Of a stretch of 62,000 bases of DNA, positions 11,756-21,795 are shown one piece after another. Each line of letters begins with the position of its first letter. Position 1 is the stretch's first letter. The DNA is from Lingula anatina (Eukaryota > Brachiopoda > Lingulata > Lingulida > Lingulidae): NCBI RefSeq assembly GCF_001039355.2, contig NW_019776168.1:1-62000 (forward strand), written 5' to 3'. Below the pieces are notes generated by a model. That model was not told the origin of the DNA. It made no database searches and saw only the letters and a list, made by a program, of their open reading frames with translations. The position numbers and the translations under genes are program-made.

Positions 11756-14700
11756 TTAAACGTCTAAAGGTGCAGTGGACACACCGTCTTCTAAAACCTT
11801 ACGTTTACAATAATAATAACTGAATGCATCTTTTTGCTGTACATATGAATACATGCTATTTTTTAACAACCTTATTCCTCTATTCTCACCACTTCCACTC
11901 TTTCTATTCAGCAGTACATCTAAATACTTAGTTTCATCTATGTCAGTGTTGTTTCTATTAACACCTTTACAGCTAAATTTCGGCTTTGTTTCTCCCCCAA
12001 AACAATAATAGGTCTTACTACAAAGACCAACGATACCGTCGCCAATCCACTCGGCTTTAAATAACCCCGGCGTTCTTTTATCATAGGCCTCGTATTCTGG
12101 TGAATCAGTGCGAGGAAACCAAAGGTGTTTTTCAGCTTCGTACTGCTTACGCATATCAGGTTTTATTACGGCTTCCAAGCTATCTGCCGAAAAAGCAATG
12201 TAGGCGGAATCTGTGTCCATTTCACAATATTGGAAGTCGGACGGATCCACGAACTTGAGCATGAAATCATAATAAAATTCCAACATGCGCAGCTTGGCAT
12301 ACTGATACACCATGACCCCAATTTGAATGGGTAAATCGTATTTGATTACTTTCTTGTTTAATTCGATCTCATACGTGTCGTCAGTGATTTGATCTAAGCG
12401 CCGAAAGCGGGGGTTGTTCACTTTACGAGAGGCCTTAGCTTCACCACAGTATTCCACATCACGGTGTTTTGCTTTATTGGTTACTGTTTTACCGTACCCC
12501 GAATTACCAATGAGCTTCATGGTATCGGCAACGATGGCCTTTGTTTTATCTTTGTCCCCCTCTCTGCGAGCATCGCTCACCGCGTTACCAAAATGCTGGA
12601 AGCAGGCTTTAGGCGTGTACTCGACTACCTGGTAAATGTAAGTGATGCGAAGACCGTGCTTCACATACCATTTCAAGAGGGGAGTGGCCAGTAAAATTTT
12701 TTCACCGAAAAAACTGCCTATAAGCGATTTTCTAGGAGTGCTCATAATGCCATTTTCTTCGGCAAAATTTTTCATGTAAGCACCTATGTCATCTCTGGTA
12801 ATGGTGGCGTTTTTAAAAATGGGTGGCATTTCTGAAAACATGGGTCTGAGTTCAGAGGGGACTTCTATATCACATTCAATAAAACCAAACAACTTGTCAT
12901 TGCAAACGGCATGCAAAATTTCTTCAAATTTCAGTTGATGTTTGTTTTCAGTGGGGTGCTTGTACTGATTTACGAACAGTTGCACTTCTGCATTTTCTTT
13001 CTGTAATTTTTTCCATTCACACTCCCACATTTCAACCAAATTGTACCCTTGTTCTCGAATGTACTGACTATTTTGCTCTGTTTGGATACGCAGTGATTCC
13101 ATGGATACTTTTTTCGTTTCATTTATTTCTCTAAATGTGCCGTCCTTGTTTTGGTTAAGATGACAACGGTGACCATGAAAATAACACCCTTGGTACTGAT
13201 ACACGGTGTTTGTCTCAGAGCAAAAACCATCAACAGGTAGTCGGGGTTGGTAGCCTATGCGTTTTTCAATGTTGTTAAACTGATGCCGGATTTTCTGCCC
13301 AGTGGTGTGAGCCATCCAGTCCAACCACATCGTTGCTTCCCTCCCATGGGGATGGGAATATTCGCGCTTATACCCTGATTCTACATGCCTGCGTATAAAT
13401 GTACCCGTTGGCATGGGTTGCATCAAGCACCACAAGTAAAGAGCATTAGCATCGAAGCCAATGATTTTCTTGCAGAGCTTAGGATCATCTACAGTGGCTT
13501 TTCTAATCAAAGTTTTGTTTCTTTCGTGGTAACGATGGAATATAATACTTGGGCCCCCCACGATGGCATTTTTCAGGAGGTAGTGGAGATCGCTATTTTT
13601 GTCATCAAAAAGAGTAAAATAAGCGTCTCCAACGTTTTGAAAGAGGTATTTCAGTGTTAACCCTGGTACACTAATACCATCTTTAAACATATCAATTCCC
13701 CGCTCAAGGTAAAAGTCAAACATTTTAGCCACTGCTTCCAGCATCGGTTCAACATCTTTGTTGTTATACCAGGTGAGAAAGTCGCGCATTGTTTCCATGT
13801 TGTTTTCCTCCCACACGCGTTGGCACAATGCGTAATCCGCCTCACTTATGGTGTTTTGCTTTAATTGTGAGGCAAATGCTTCACGTGGAGGGAGACAAGG
13901 GTAATCGAGTTTATCCAAGGAGTCCATCCATTCATAAGGAAAGAACCCCTTAGATTCTTTGCACTCGAATGCCTTGAGAAACTGACTATAACTACACCCA
14001 GGTGCTAAATAATTTCTGACATCTAGTATTTTCAAGCTATCTGACTTGAGAACCATAAAATTGTTGTTCCGCTTGACAACAAAGCGCAGCTTTTCTCTGT
14101 TTATCAACGACGGAAAAAACAATGTTTTCATGGCATTCAAATCGTAATGGCCACTATTGAACCCTAAAACTGGCAATTCCTTTAAATAGTTGCTAAACCT
14201 AGATAACAGTTTTGTTAAATAATGGCCCTTTCTAAGTTCATTAACATCCTCTTCTTCCTCACTCATTTCTATGTCTAATTCTATATCATTCGTGACTTTC
14301 GCGTAACCATTTTCAAACACCCACTTAAATTTATCATTTAGTATTACCTTAGCCTGCCGACTTATTTCAATGAGGGCAGCGATAAATTTACCCACGGTTT
14401 GCCTAGGATCACCGTCCGATATGAAGCACTTGGGCGTGGTGTGTCCTGGCACATTGCTGCAAATGCTGACACTCAGGAATTGATGTTCGTGCTCCAAGTG
14501 CAGTTTTTCACTGTGGTCGGGGTTGTTCGGGGTCGGTAGCAGGCACTCGATATCGAAAGTTGCCCGATAGGGGTAATATCTGTCTTCCTTGGGGATGACC
14601 AGGCCGTAATCCGCCAGCTCCTCAAAAATGGTTGGAGGGGTGTTGTATGCTTTACCTGGGAAGCGGTGTTCGACGATAGCTTCACATGTTCGTTCGTGAC

Positions 14701-15403
14701 GTTGAAGGTCACCTTTGTGCTTAAACATTTTGTTGCATTTTGAGCAGCAAAAGGACTGGGTGTATTTCCCCATGTCTTTTATGTACGAAAAGTGATTTTC
14801 GTACACATTAAGCGACATGGTTTCCTTGTATTTGCTCATTGATCGACGCACAAGTTCAGCAAAGGTCGCACCGTCTTCTGTTTCCTGCAACTCATACACC
14901 GTTATGTTGACTTCGAACAAGTCTTCAAGTTTTTTTAGTTGTTTGAGCGACACACCCTCAAACCCTTTGATCTTACACTGCGCCTCGGCTCTGTATTTCT
15001 CAAAAAGTTGTTTGGTGTTTTTTTCTAGTCCAAGCACTGGCCACCCTCTGTGCAAGGCAAGGCATCTAAACACGCACAGGTTGTCGTTATACGCACCGTG
15101 CGTATCTCCCTGCAATGCGACCAGACCCTTGTTATTTGTGATGTAGGATGGCAGAAGTCCGGCACTACCGATCGGATGACCTTCGAGCTTGGTCACATAG
15201 AATGTAGCGTTAGTGATTATCTCGACTATCCAGCTGGAGTTGGGTCTCTCCTGCCGGGCGCACTCCAAAATATCCCTGACAGTAATGTGCTCAAAAAAAC
15301 CATCGAGGTCGTCTTTGTTTTGGATTACAAACGGCTCTTCTAGGAAGCAATGGTTGTTGCTACTGGGGTGATAGTAACGCAGTTCCCCGGTCTCGTTGTT
15401 TCT
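11756..15403 (-). CDS. Protein-primed family B DNA polymerase of a Maverick (main part)
   Basis: The open frame encodes about 1,215 residues from after an in-frame stop at 15404-15406; the first likely in-frame methionine is not obvious and the true start lies upstream at 16081. Counting from the codon at 15268, motifs are: OTU-like DNLCVFRCLA (62-71), a C2H2-like finger (174-195), Exo I FDIE (238-241), Exo II NSGHYD (370-375), Exo III YNNKD (501-505), Pol A DANALY (605-610), a Vsr-like endonuclease block PVDGF...GCYFHGH (678-700), Pol B GNSGYG (921-926) and Pol C DTDS (1018-1021). All expected catalytic acids are present. It would replicate the element by protein priming. It is transcribed away from the BIR ORF. 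Apart from the stop it looks intact, so it may be young. Confidence 0.9.
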   Translation of the reverse strand, partial: RNNETGELRYYHPSSNNHCFLEEPFVIQNKDDLDGFFEHITVRDILECARQERPNSSWIVEIITNATFYVTKLEGHPIGSAGLLPSYITNNKGLVALQGDTHGAYNDNLCVFRCLALHRGWPVLGLEKNTKQLFEKYRAEAQCKIKGFEGVSLKQLKKLEDLFEVNITVYELQETEDGATFAELVRRSMSKYKETMSLNVYENHFSYIKDMGKYTQSFCCSKCNKMFKHKGDLQRHERTCEAIVEHRFPGKAYNTPPTIFEELADYGLVIPKEDRYYPYRATFDIECLLPTPNNPDHSEKLHLEHEHQFLSVSICSNVPGHTTPKCFISDGDPRQTVGKFIAALIEISRQAKVILNDKFKWVFENGYAKVTNDIELDIEMSEEEEDVNELRKGHYLTKLLSRFSNYLKELPVLGFNSGHYDLNAMKTLFFPSLINREKLRFVVKRNNNFMVLKSDSLKILDVRNYLAPGCSYSQFLKAFECKESKGFFPYEWMDSLDKLDYPCLPPREAFASQLKQNTISEADYALCQRVWEENNMETMRDFLTWYNNKDVEPMLEAVAKMFDFYLERGIDMFKDGISVPGLTLKYLFQNVGDAYFTLFDDKNSDLHYLLKNAIVGGPSIIFHRYHERNKTLIRKATVDDPKLCKKIIGFDANALYLWCLMQPMPTGTFIRRHVESGYKREYSHPHGREATMWLDWMAHTTGQKIRHQFNNIEKRIGYQPRLPVDGFCSETNTVYQYQGCYFHGHRCHLNQNKDGTFREINETKKVSMESLRIQTEQNSQYIREQGYNLVEMWECEWKKLQKENAEVQLFVNQYKHPTENKHQLKFEEILHAVCNDKLFGFIECDIEVPSELRPMFSEMPPIFKNATITRDDIGAYMKNFAEENGIMSTPRKSLIGSFFGEKILLATPLLKWYVKHGLRITYIYQVVEYTPKACFQHFGNAVSDARREGDKDKTKAIVADTMKLIGNSGYGKTVTNKAKHRDVEYCGEAKASRKVNNPRFRRLDQITDDTYEIELNKKVIKYDLPIQIGVMVYQYAKLRMLEFYYDFMLKFVDPSDFQYCEMDTDSAYIAFSADSLEAVIKPDMRKQYEAEKHLWFPRTDSPEYEAYDKRTPGLFKAEWIGDGIVGLCSKTYYCFGGETKPKFSCKGVNRNNTDIDETKYLDVLLNRKSGSGENRGIRLLKNSMYSYVQQKDAFSYYYCKRKVLEDGVSTAPLDV

Positions 15404-16081
15404 TTAAAAAAATCCATAAGACACATTCAACTTAAAAACAGTCTTTTGGTCTTTTAAAACGGCAGCTAACCCTTCTCGAAGATCGTCAGGGTGAATAGTG
15501 GTCAACCGAAAGTTGTACCAGTCTTGTAATTTGTTTCCCCTAGAGAAGCGAGTGCGGATGCTACTCCAATGTTGCATGTAGGCGTCGCGTACAAGAGGCT
15601 CAGTATCAGGAGGAAGATCTTCAGGCATGCTGACTGGATCAGGGGAAAGGATATTCCCAGCGCCATACCCCACTTGAATTTTCTTATTAACGATGTCGGG
15701 TTGAGAACCTGCTTTTCTTTTGTTCGAGAGCCCCGGTTGTGGATGAGCTTCAGCCTGGTGGTTTAGACGGTCCTGTGGGGTGGCAAATACTTCGGCACAC
15801 TCGGGGCATCTTAAAGTCGGTTGTTCTAGTCTGGTCGAGTGTAAGCGCATGTGACGAAGCATGTTACCTCTGAGTTTAAATCCTTTTCCACAAGTTGGGC
15901 ATTTAATGGCATTTTCTGTGCTGTGGGTGATGCGATGCTGTTTAAGGTGATCGATGCGACTGAATTTCGCCCTGCAGACATCACATTCATGGTTTTTAAC
16001 ACCATGATCAACACCTTTATGGCGGATCAGATACTTCTTCAGGAGAAACGTTTTCTGGCTAATGTTGCACGTGTGGGCCAT
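15404..16081 (-). CDS. N-terminal zinc-finger part of the Maverick polymerase, cut off by one stop
   Basis: This 225-codon stretch is in the same frame as the polymerase that follows and is separated from it only by a TAA at 15404-15406. It has one degenerate and three good C2H2 fingers (CDVC...H, CPTC...H, CPEC...H), then the conserved pre-polymerase segment containing RTRFSRGNKLQDWYN. I chose the ATG at 16081 over the upstream one at 16177, because the zinc-finger pattern starts right after it and the extra 32 codons overlap the CCAAT repeat promoter. The stop lies beside a run of seven T in the coding strand, so it could be a real mutation or a sequencing error. Confidence 0.75.
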   Translation of the reverse strand: MAHTCNISQKTFLLKKYLIRHKGVDHGVKNHECDVCRAKFSRIDHLKQHRITHSTENAIKCPTCGKGFKLRGNMLRHMRLHSTRLEQPTLRCPECAEVFATPQDRLNHQAEAHPQPGLSNKRKAGSQPDIVNKKIQVGYGAGNILSPDPVSMPEDLPPDTEPLVRDAYMQHWSSIRTRFSRGNKLQDWYNFRLTTIHPDDLREGLAAVLKDQKTVFKLNVSYGFF

Positions 16082-16582
16082 GGTTGCTGCAATGAATATG
16101 TAACTTGTTACACTCCAGATATAAAACTGTGCACTCAATAAAGATTGGCTAATACATAAACGGTTTATATGTTGCAACTAGCAATTCTATTGGTTGATTA
16201 TGATATCATATCTAAAAATGTATTTACGTGTTAGGCATTTGCTTGGTTGAAATATACAATACTGCAATTTGATTGGCTGATTATGACATCATACCTAAAA
16301 ATAGATTTACTTGGTTGAAATATTACTGTGGTTTGATTGGCTGATTATGACATCATACCTAAAAATAGATTTACTCGGTACAAATAAGGCGATACTGTAA
16401 CTTGATTGGCTGATCATGACTATATATATCAAAAATAGATTTGCTAACTTTTGTATATTTTAATTCAAATAGTTAGAAATACGATACTCTAATTTGATTG
16501 GTTGATTTTAAACAGATGTAACTTCTGCCTTCTGATTGGCTATTGAAAACAGTATTAAAACAAATGTTTTGGTTCCATTCAA
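16082..16582. promoter_or_regulatory. Bidirectional promoter made of CCAAT-box repeats
   Basis: Between the divergent polymerase and BIR ORFs, ATTGG (inverted CCAAT) recurs at about 16144, 16188, 16272, 16336, 16404, 16496 and 16534. Four copies sit in a longer repeat of the type gattggctgattatgacatc followed by taaaaatagattta, spaced 64-84 bases apart. All boxes face the same way, as CCAAT boxes for the minus-strand polymerase. CCAAT is the NF-Y site, and TGACATCA is one base off a CRE. Confidence 0.6.
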
Positions 16583-16610
16583 TAATGGGTGACAGTGACG
16601 TATTCACCGA

Positions 16611-17084
16611 TTGTGCACCAGAAGACAAGCCTTTGTTTTTTTTCAGATACCTTATTGTACGGTTGAAGATAGAATTCTGAGTTTTCTTGATTGGCCTGGT
16701 AAACTTCTTATCAACCCGATACCTCTAGCTATCAGTGGATTTTACAGAGATCCAAGAGCGTCTAGAAACGATGACGTGGTTCGTTGTTTTTACTGCGATT
16801 TACATTTAAAGAATTGGGACCCACTGAGAGATGCCCCAGATGTCGAACACGAGTCTCACAGACCGCAATGTACAATGAACACTGTTGAGAACAGATTGAA
16901 GAACCCACTAAATGTTCCACTTACACCCGAAAGTCGACATGAATTGGTGCAGTTGTTTGTCGCGAATGAAAAGAAAACTAACTACACACCCACTACAGTG
17001 AAAACACTGTTAAATATAGGTTTTGATGAAGTAGACAAACACCCGATCAAAAGACATACACTTTATTTTAAAAAGTGGTATTAG
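16611..17084 (+). CDS. BIR (inhibitor-of-apoptosis-type) domain protein of the Maverick
   Basis: 157 aa. Residues about 20-90 form a BIR domain: an R-x-x-S-F start (R21), W28, the G-F-Y core (residues 43-45), and zinc ligands C59, C62, H80 and C87 (CFYC and EHESHRPQC). The C-to-H spacing is one residue longer than usual. A following segment (VKTLLNIGFDEVD) faintly resembles a UBA helix; no RING is present. Known BIR proteins block caspases or regulate cell division, and several large DNA viruses carry them. The start is uncertain: an ATG at 16585 lies in a different frame and runs into an eight-T tract at 16637-16644, so a frameshift or an intron acceptor there could change the N-terminus. 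The 3' end also looks short. Confidence 0.7.
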   Translation: MCTRRQAFVFFQIPYCTVEDRILSFLDWPGKLLINPIPLAISGFYRDPRASRNDDVVRCFYCDLHLKNWDPLRDAPDVEHESHRPQCTMNTVENRLKNPLNVPLTPESRHELVQLFVANEKKTNYTPTTVKTLLNIGFDEVDKHPIKRHTLYFKKWY

Positions 17085-17091
17085 AACAGGT

Positions 17092-17577
17092 GTGCTTCAT
17101 TTTTGCGAAACATTTGAAAGAGGAAGGATGAAACGGAGACACATTAATAAGAAAAACTGTAGAAGTAAGAGACGGTTGGTTGAAGACGAAGGGAAACTCT
17201 ATCATAGCCCTGTTAGTTTGGAAAACTTACTGGCACAGAAACATGAGTCATGCAAAGTTAAAAAGAAAAAGAAAAAGTTATTGGCTAAACGAAATGCACA
17301 AACGATGAAGCGATTTTCAGCTGATGATAAATGTGAAGGGGTTGATCTTAACAACATGTCAAAATATAGTTTCTTGTCAGTAATGCTTGATATATTTTCA
17401 AAATACGCATGGGCCGTTGGTGTAATCGAAAAGAGCAGATCGCGCCCTAGGTCGCTAAGAAGAGTGTACCCGAAAATTGTAGAGCCATTACCCTCTCAAT
17501 CAGATGCAGGCAAAGAACTTACTAATAGGGAATTTAAATCACACCTTAAACAGCAAGGGAAGTCTGAAAGAAGTTGA
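17092..17577 (+). pseudogene. Truncated Maverick integrase (retroviral-integrase-like)
   Basis: The second half holds the recognisable integrase core: VDLNNMSKYSF, then LDIFSKYAWAVGV, then QSDAGKEL. These give the first and second catalytic aspartates of the DDE catalytic triad. The ORF stops before the third acidic residue and before the chromodomain found in many Polinton integrases. The lysine-rich first half corresponds to the linker before the core. It would insert the element into host DNA if complete. The frame is broken on both sides, so this is a fragment. Confidence 0.7.
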
Positions 17578-18649
17578 GGAAAGGTTAACCGTTCCGTTAG
17601 AGAATGGGTATTAACACCGTGGATATGACCCAGACTTCAACCAAGACAACTTTTGTTTGAATTGAATCTGCAACTATTTAGACTGAGGAAAAAACAAGTC
17701 ATAAAAAGAGAATTTCAATTTTAGTTCAATCCGAAAAAGTGACTGGATGTTTAGTCTGTTTTGACCACCAGAATTTCTCGAAGTCCCTTTTTAAAAAATG
17801 TATAAGCAACACGATGTGTATCTTGCTTGGGTTCAAAGTTGTTTTGTAGCACTGCACCGCCGTGTAAATAACACACGCCGTGCGGGTATGCCACATTACA
17901 TTTTTAAGAGTTAAAACAGGCCCAAATATCAACAGAAATTGTAAAATGCAATTTCACAAGGAAGAATAAATGAAATTTATATAATTAACACGTGTTTTGT
18001 AAAATATAAAACTGTATTTTACTTTCAAATGTTTAATTTTGACAACAAAATAAATGTAAAAATGATCTTAACAGGTCAAAACAAAAAAAAATCTCTATGG
18101 TAATATATATAAAAAGTTAATCGCTTTACACTGTACATGGACAGAAGATTTAGTGTCTGTGGAAAAATGTTTTGAAAAAGTTTAAGGGTTATTCGACCTA
18201 ATATTTGTTAAGACTATTAAGCATTCTTACATAAGTTGCTTAAGATATTGCTTATCTTACTTTTTTGCTTATAATTGTTGTTGAAAAAAAAAACTTAAAC
18301 TCTAACGTCTTATGTTTGAACGTTTTTCAGATCAACTCTAATTTTAGTCCCCTTCTAAAGTATTAACTAAAAACAATCTTATGTATAAGCTTTTACTTAA
18401 TTTTTAAGTTTCTTTTAATGCAGTATAAGTTCAGGTTAGAATTTATAATCAACTATTATTTCACACGTTACCATTGAAATTTGGCAATTCACCTTAGGCA
18501 CAATTAAACATACATTGATTTTCTACCCCTTCCTATGATAAAAAGAACCTACCTTTATCAGAACTTGAGTATCAATCGAGCAATTCTTCCTCTGCTGTCT
18601 GAGTGCCTTGTGCTGAACGCAGCTGTAGTATAGTGTGAAGATAAACCCT
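17578..18649. other. Maverick interior, decayed coding debris then AT-rich DNA
   Basis: From about 17550 to 17710 one plus frame reads like decayed protein (around VEERLTVPLENGY, then YDPDFNQDNFCLN) but has several stops. I do not recognise it. The rest is AT-rich with no gene. Confidence 0.4.
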
Positions 18650-19200
18650 GTCCCAGCTATATAGCTTCAAAAATCCACACGTCTGGGCATGTTTATTCAA
18701 ATATAGCTATCATGCTCAGGCATGTTTGTTCAAATAATGCAGAGCACTGGTCAACAAACCACTGTTTCAGGTCTGGACTACAGTGTCTATATTCACATGT
18801 CCAGGCATGTTTCTGTTTACTCAAGTAATGCAACCAGCTGGTCAACAAAGAAATACCACTGCCCGTTCAGTGCTATTCAAAGTGTCACCATCGTAACGCA
18901 CGAAGTGTGTGACGATGGTATTATCTGCTACTTTGCATTACAAACGTATTTTTCTGGGGCCAAGTTACTAATTCTACATCTACAAACTGCAACTAGGTTT
19001 AATTTATTGATCACAGGATTTATAAAGAATTTATTAAATCTTGTACACCAGTACAATTTGTTTTTCAAACAAAGTTAAATGATGATGATAAATAGGTTTG
19101 CCACACGTTAAATGTTAAATGTGACGGACATTTTTCTCTAAAACTTCTTGGTCACGGAAAAAAATTCTCGACATATGCACACTTATTTGTCGAGCTGTTG
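18650..19200 (+). repeat. First copy of a direct duplication inside the Maverick
   Basis: Segments around 18800-18890 (ccaggcatgttt, ttcaaagtgt), 18955-19060 and 19080-19180 recur in the same order at about 20160-20245, 20385-20500 and 21015-21140. Within it, a shorter motif (aggcatgttt...ttcaaataatgca) is itself repeated at about 18686, 18718 and 18803. Confidence 0.55.
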
Positions 19201-19396
19201 ATCCTGTTGTCGCTTTAATTTGAGCTCTTTCACTACATTTCACTATAAAAAGCGTCACACTGTAAACAGGTCCAGGAGCATGTGAACATGTCAGACATAA
19301 CAATAAACACATGTCACATAACATGACCCCTGTAAGTGCACTGCTGCCCTCTACGTAATAAAAACTCAAAGACTTTTAACAAGTCCAGTCTTCCCC

Positions 19397-19636
19397 TGTT
19401 ACGGAGAAGAGACAAAATCCAAGTTCAGCTGTAAAGGTGTTAATAGAAACAACAATGACATCGATAAGACCAAGTATTTAACTGTATTATTAAACAAACA
19501 GAGCTTTAGTGGTATTAATAGGGGCATCAGGTTATTAATAACACGATGTACTCCTATGTGCAGAGGCCTTTTCTTATTTTATGGTAAACGTAAAGTCTTA
19601 GAAGACGGTGTCCATACTGTCCCTTTAGACATATAG
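19397..19636 (+). pseudogene. Inverted relic of the Maverick polymerase C-terminus
   Basis: Eighty in-frame codons match the last roughly 80 codons of the polymerase at 11756-15403 but on the opposite strand: shared blocks are KFSCKGVNRNN, TKYL.VLLN, NRGIRLL and KRKVLEDGV. Its middle part has lost similarity. Together with the inverted repeat beyond it, it shows that the right end of the element is an inverted copy of the left end. Confidence 0.8.
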
Positions 19637-19789
19637 AACATTATACACAACACAACGGATACATGTAGAATCTATTTTTAAGATTGTTGATCACATAGAC
19701 AGTAAAATAAAAACACCTTATTAAATTAAATGCAAATGTGTACATGTATACCACTTTTACTTTAATTTGATGGGAAAAACCAATGGACT

Positions 19790-20110
19790 TTACATTTGAT
19801 CGTAAAAAAAAAAAAAATAAGACAAAGAGAAAAAATACTAAAACGTTTAGTTTTAAATCGGAAAAAAAAAAGTTGTGGAATTTTAACATGATAAAGAGAA
19901 ACACTCATATTTTTAAAGAAAATGAAAAAAGTGCCCCAATATTTAGCTCTGAATCTACAAAATGATGTTGAATGAAAAATATTCGACGTTGAAAGAGGAA
20001 AAGCAAAAAATGTTTAGCATTTAATCAGTAAAAATACTGTGAAAGTTTATCTAAAAATGAAAAATACTCAGACTTTTAAAGACGCAGAGAAAAGAGTACA
20101 GCTGTTCAAA
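19790..20110 (+). repeat. Degenerate A-rich tandem repeat
   Basis: Units of the type aaatact...tttaaa...gaaaa recur with decaying similarity, leaving accidental lysine-rich open frames. They resemble the roughly 104-bp repeats of the right inverted repeat. Confidence 0.4.
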
Positions 20111-20149
20111 AAACAAATGACCTGTCAGATGAGCTTTCAGTTATATGGC

Positions 20150-21175
20150 GATCAAGATCATGACCAGGCATGTTCTGTTTGCTCAAGTAATACACACAAA
20201 TACTCCTTTGGCCATTCAGCGTTATTCAAAGTGTTGCTATTATAACACATATAAACGCGTCTCTACTATAGTTGCTACGCGAGGTAGAGATTACAATACA
20301 TTCCACTTATTCATGTCATTCTTTACTTAATCCCTCCGCATTCTCCAGTCCCTCCCTGAATACCAATTACCAGCATTACCAACATATTTTCTGGGACCAA
20401 CTTACGAGTTCTATATCTATTTACTGCTTGTGATTTTATTCTTCTGCAACTAGATTTGATTTATAGGCTTTATCAAGAATTTATCTTACACACCTGTACG
20501 TAGGAATATAACTGTAATTCGGTATTGTATCATAAGATTAAAGACTACAGGGTAATTAAAACTCAACTTGTTAACTACTATATAATTACAAGATTTCACA
20601 TTTAACTGCAACATTACATCTATAGCTGAGAACGATCTTAACATAAACTCTATATTACATTTTCACCTATGTAATTTGGAGTGCTAGATGGGGAGAAGCC
20701 ATCCTTATGTCAGAAACTTGAATAAAGTAAAATGTTTACTGAAGAATGTCACAGACTAATTGAAAGTTTTGTGAAGTACAGCTCAATCTTGTGTAGAAAT
20801 TAAGTTTAGATCACATAAACCTACACAAACCCTCCTATAGTGACAGTTAAATCATCTGAAAATATTATCAGACAATCTCCAATGATCAATCCATAGATAG
20901 TTTAACTCATTAATTCCACACACTTTATGTTTAGGAAACGTATTTGCACAAAGTTTATTGTATTCTTGGTTAATGTGATTAGTTTAAGTTAGAACAGAGG
21001 TTTGCTCACAACGGTAAAATGGTGATAATAAAATTGCTATACGACACATTAAATGTTAGATGTGACTGAGATTTTTATCTAAAAGCAATAACTTCTGAGC
21101 ACGGATACATAAATTATGTACACTTATTTTATCGCGCTGTAAATCCAACAGAACGGTGTGTAACAGACGCATGTT
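20150..21175 (+). repeat. Second copy of the direct duplication inside the Maverick
   Basis: This parallels 18650-19200 in order and orientation and ends inside the right inverted repeat. It explains why the polymerase relic lies about 1.5 kb from the right repeat while the left polymerase stop lies only about 150 bases from its repeat. Confidence 0.5.
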
Positions 21176-21795
21176 TGCAGATCATAACAACTTGCAAGCT
21201 CGATGGGAAAGCTTATTACATAACTCTACTTGTGTTATACCTACCTTGGCAAGCTTTCTCTCTTTATTTAAAGTCAATCCTGCTCAACAGTTAGCGCATT
21301 TGATGTGATGGTCAATGTAACAGAGAGTTTGTCAATCACCACCGTGTGCATAGAAATGAAAAATACTAATAAATGTACATTTTATCCATATGACATGTGT
21401 TTTCTTGAATTTATGGTTCTACATGTATGACTAAGCAGACAAAACCTACAATGTTTAAACGCAATCTTGTGTAGGCAAATCTCCTATGATGTCATTTGCA
21501 TCGGGAAATATCTTCTAATTTTCTAAGATGAACAGAAAAAAGTTGAACTTGAATCAGAAAAAATCTGTTATATACAGAAAAATACTTCTGCAAAAGGTTA
21601 GCGTTTCATTACATTTTCTGATATTCAAAGACGAAGAGGAGAAAAAATACTGCACTGTTTAACTTAAGATATGCTTCTTGCACTAAAGAGAAAAAAACTA
21701 CTAACATATTAGGTCAATTTTCCTATATTCAAAGAAGAACAGGAATCAAATATTGCACTGTTAAAGTTAAAAACTGCTTTTTGCACTGAAGAGGA
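21110..21795 (-). repeat. Right terminal inverted repeat of the Maverick
   Basis: The reverse complement aligns with 10976-11610. It also contains a tandem repeat with starts at 21521, 21624 and 21728 (period 103-104 bases), marked by ttc.aaga.gaacag and followed by tgcactgtt. A related unit lies outside at 22012. The outer boundary and the target duplication could not be set. Confidence 0.75.

Larger units (their letters stand above)
10976..21795. mobile_element. Degraded Maverick/Polinton DNA transposon
   Basis: The block is bounded by long inverted repeats (10976-11610 against about 21110-21795) and carries the Polinton hallmark pair: a protein-primed family B DNA polymerase and a retroviral-like integrase fragment. 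A BIR-domain ORF sits between them. Typical elements are 15-20 kb and also encode capsid proteins, a packaging ATPase and a maturation protease; I could not find any of these. The right half instead holds an inverted copy of the polymerase 3' end and duplicated noncoding DNA. The element is therefore rearranged and probably immobile. Outer termini are uncertain because of the gap on the left. Confidence 0.75.

Noticed and set aside
16082-16177. Upstream start for the polymerase zinc-finger part
   Set aside because: The extra 32 codons lie in the CCAAT repeat promoter and show no finger pattern; the ATG at 16081 fits better.
19783-19965. Lysine-rich plus-strand ORF
   Set aside because: It only reads an A-rich degenerate repeat.
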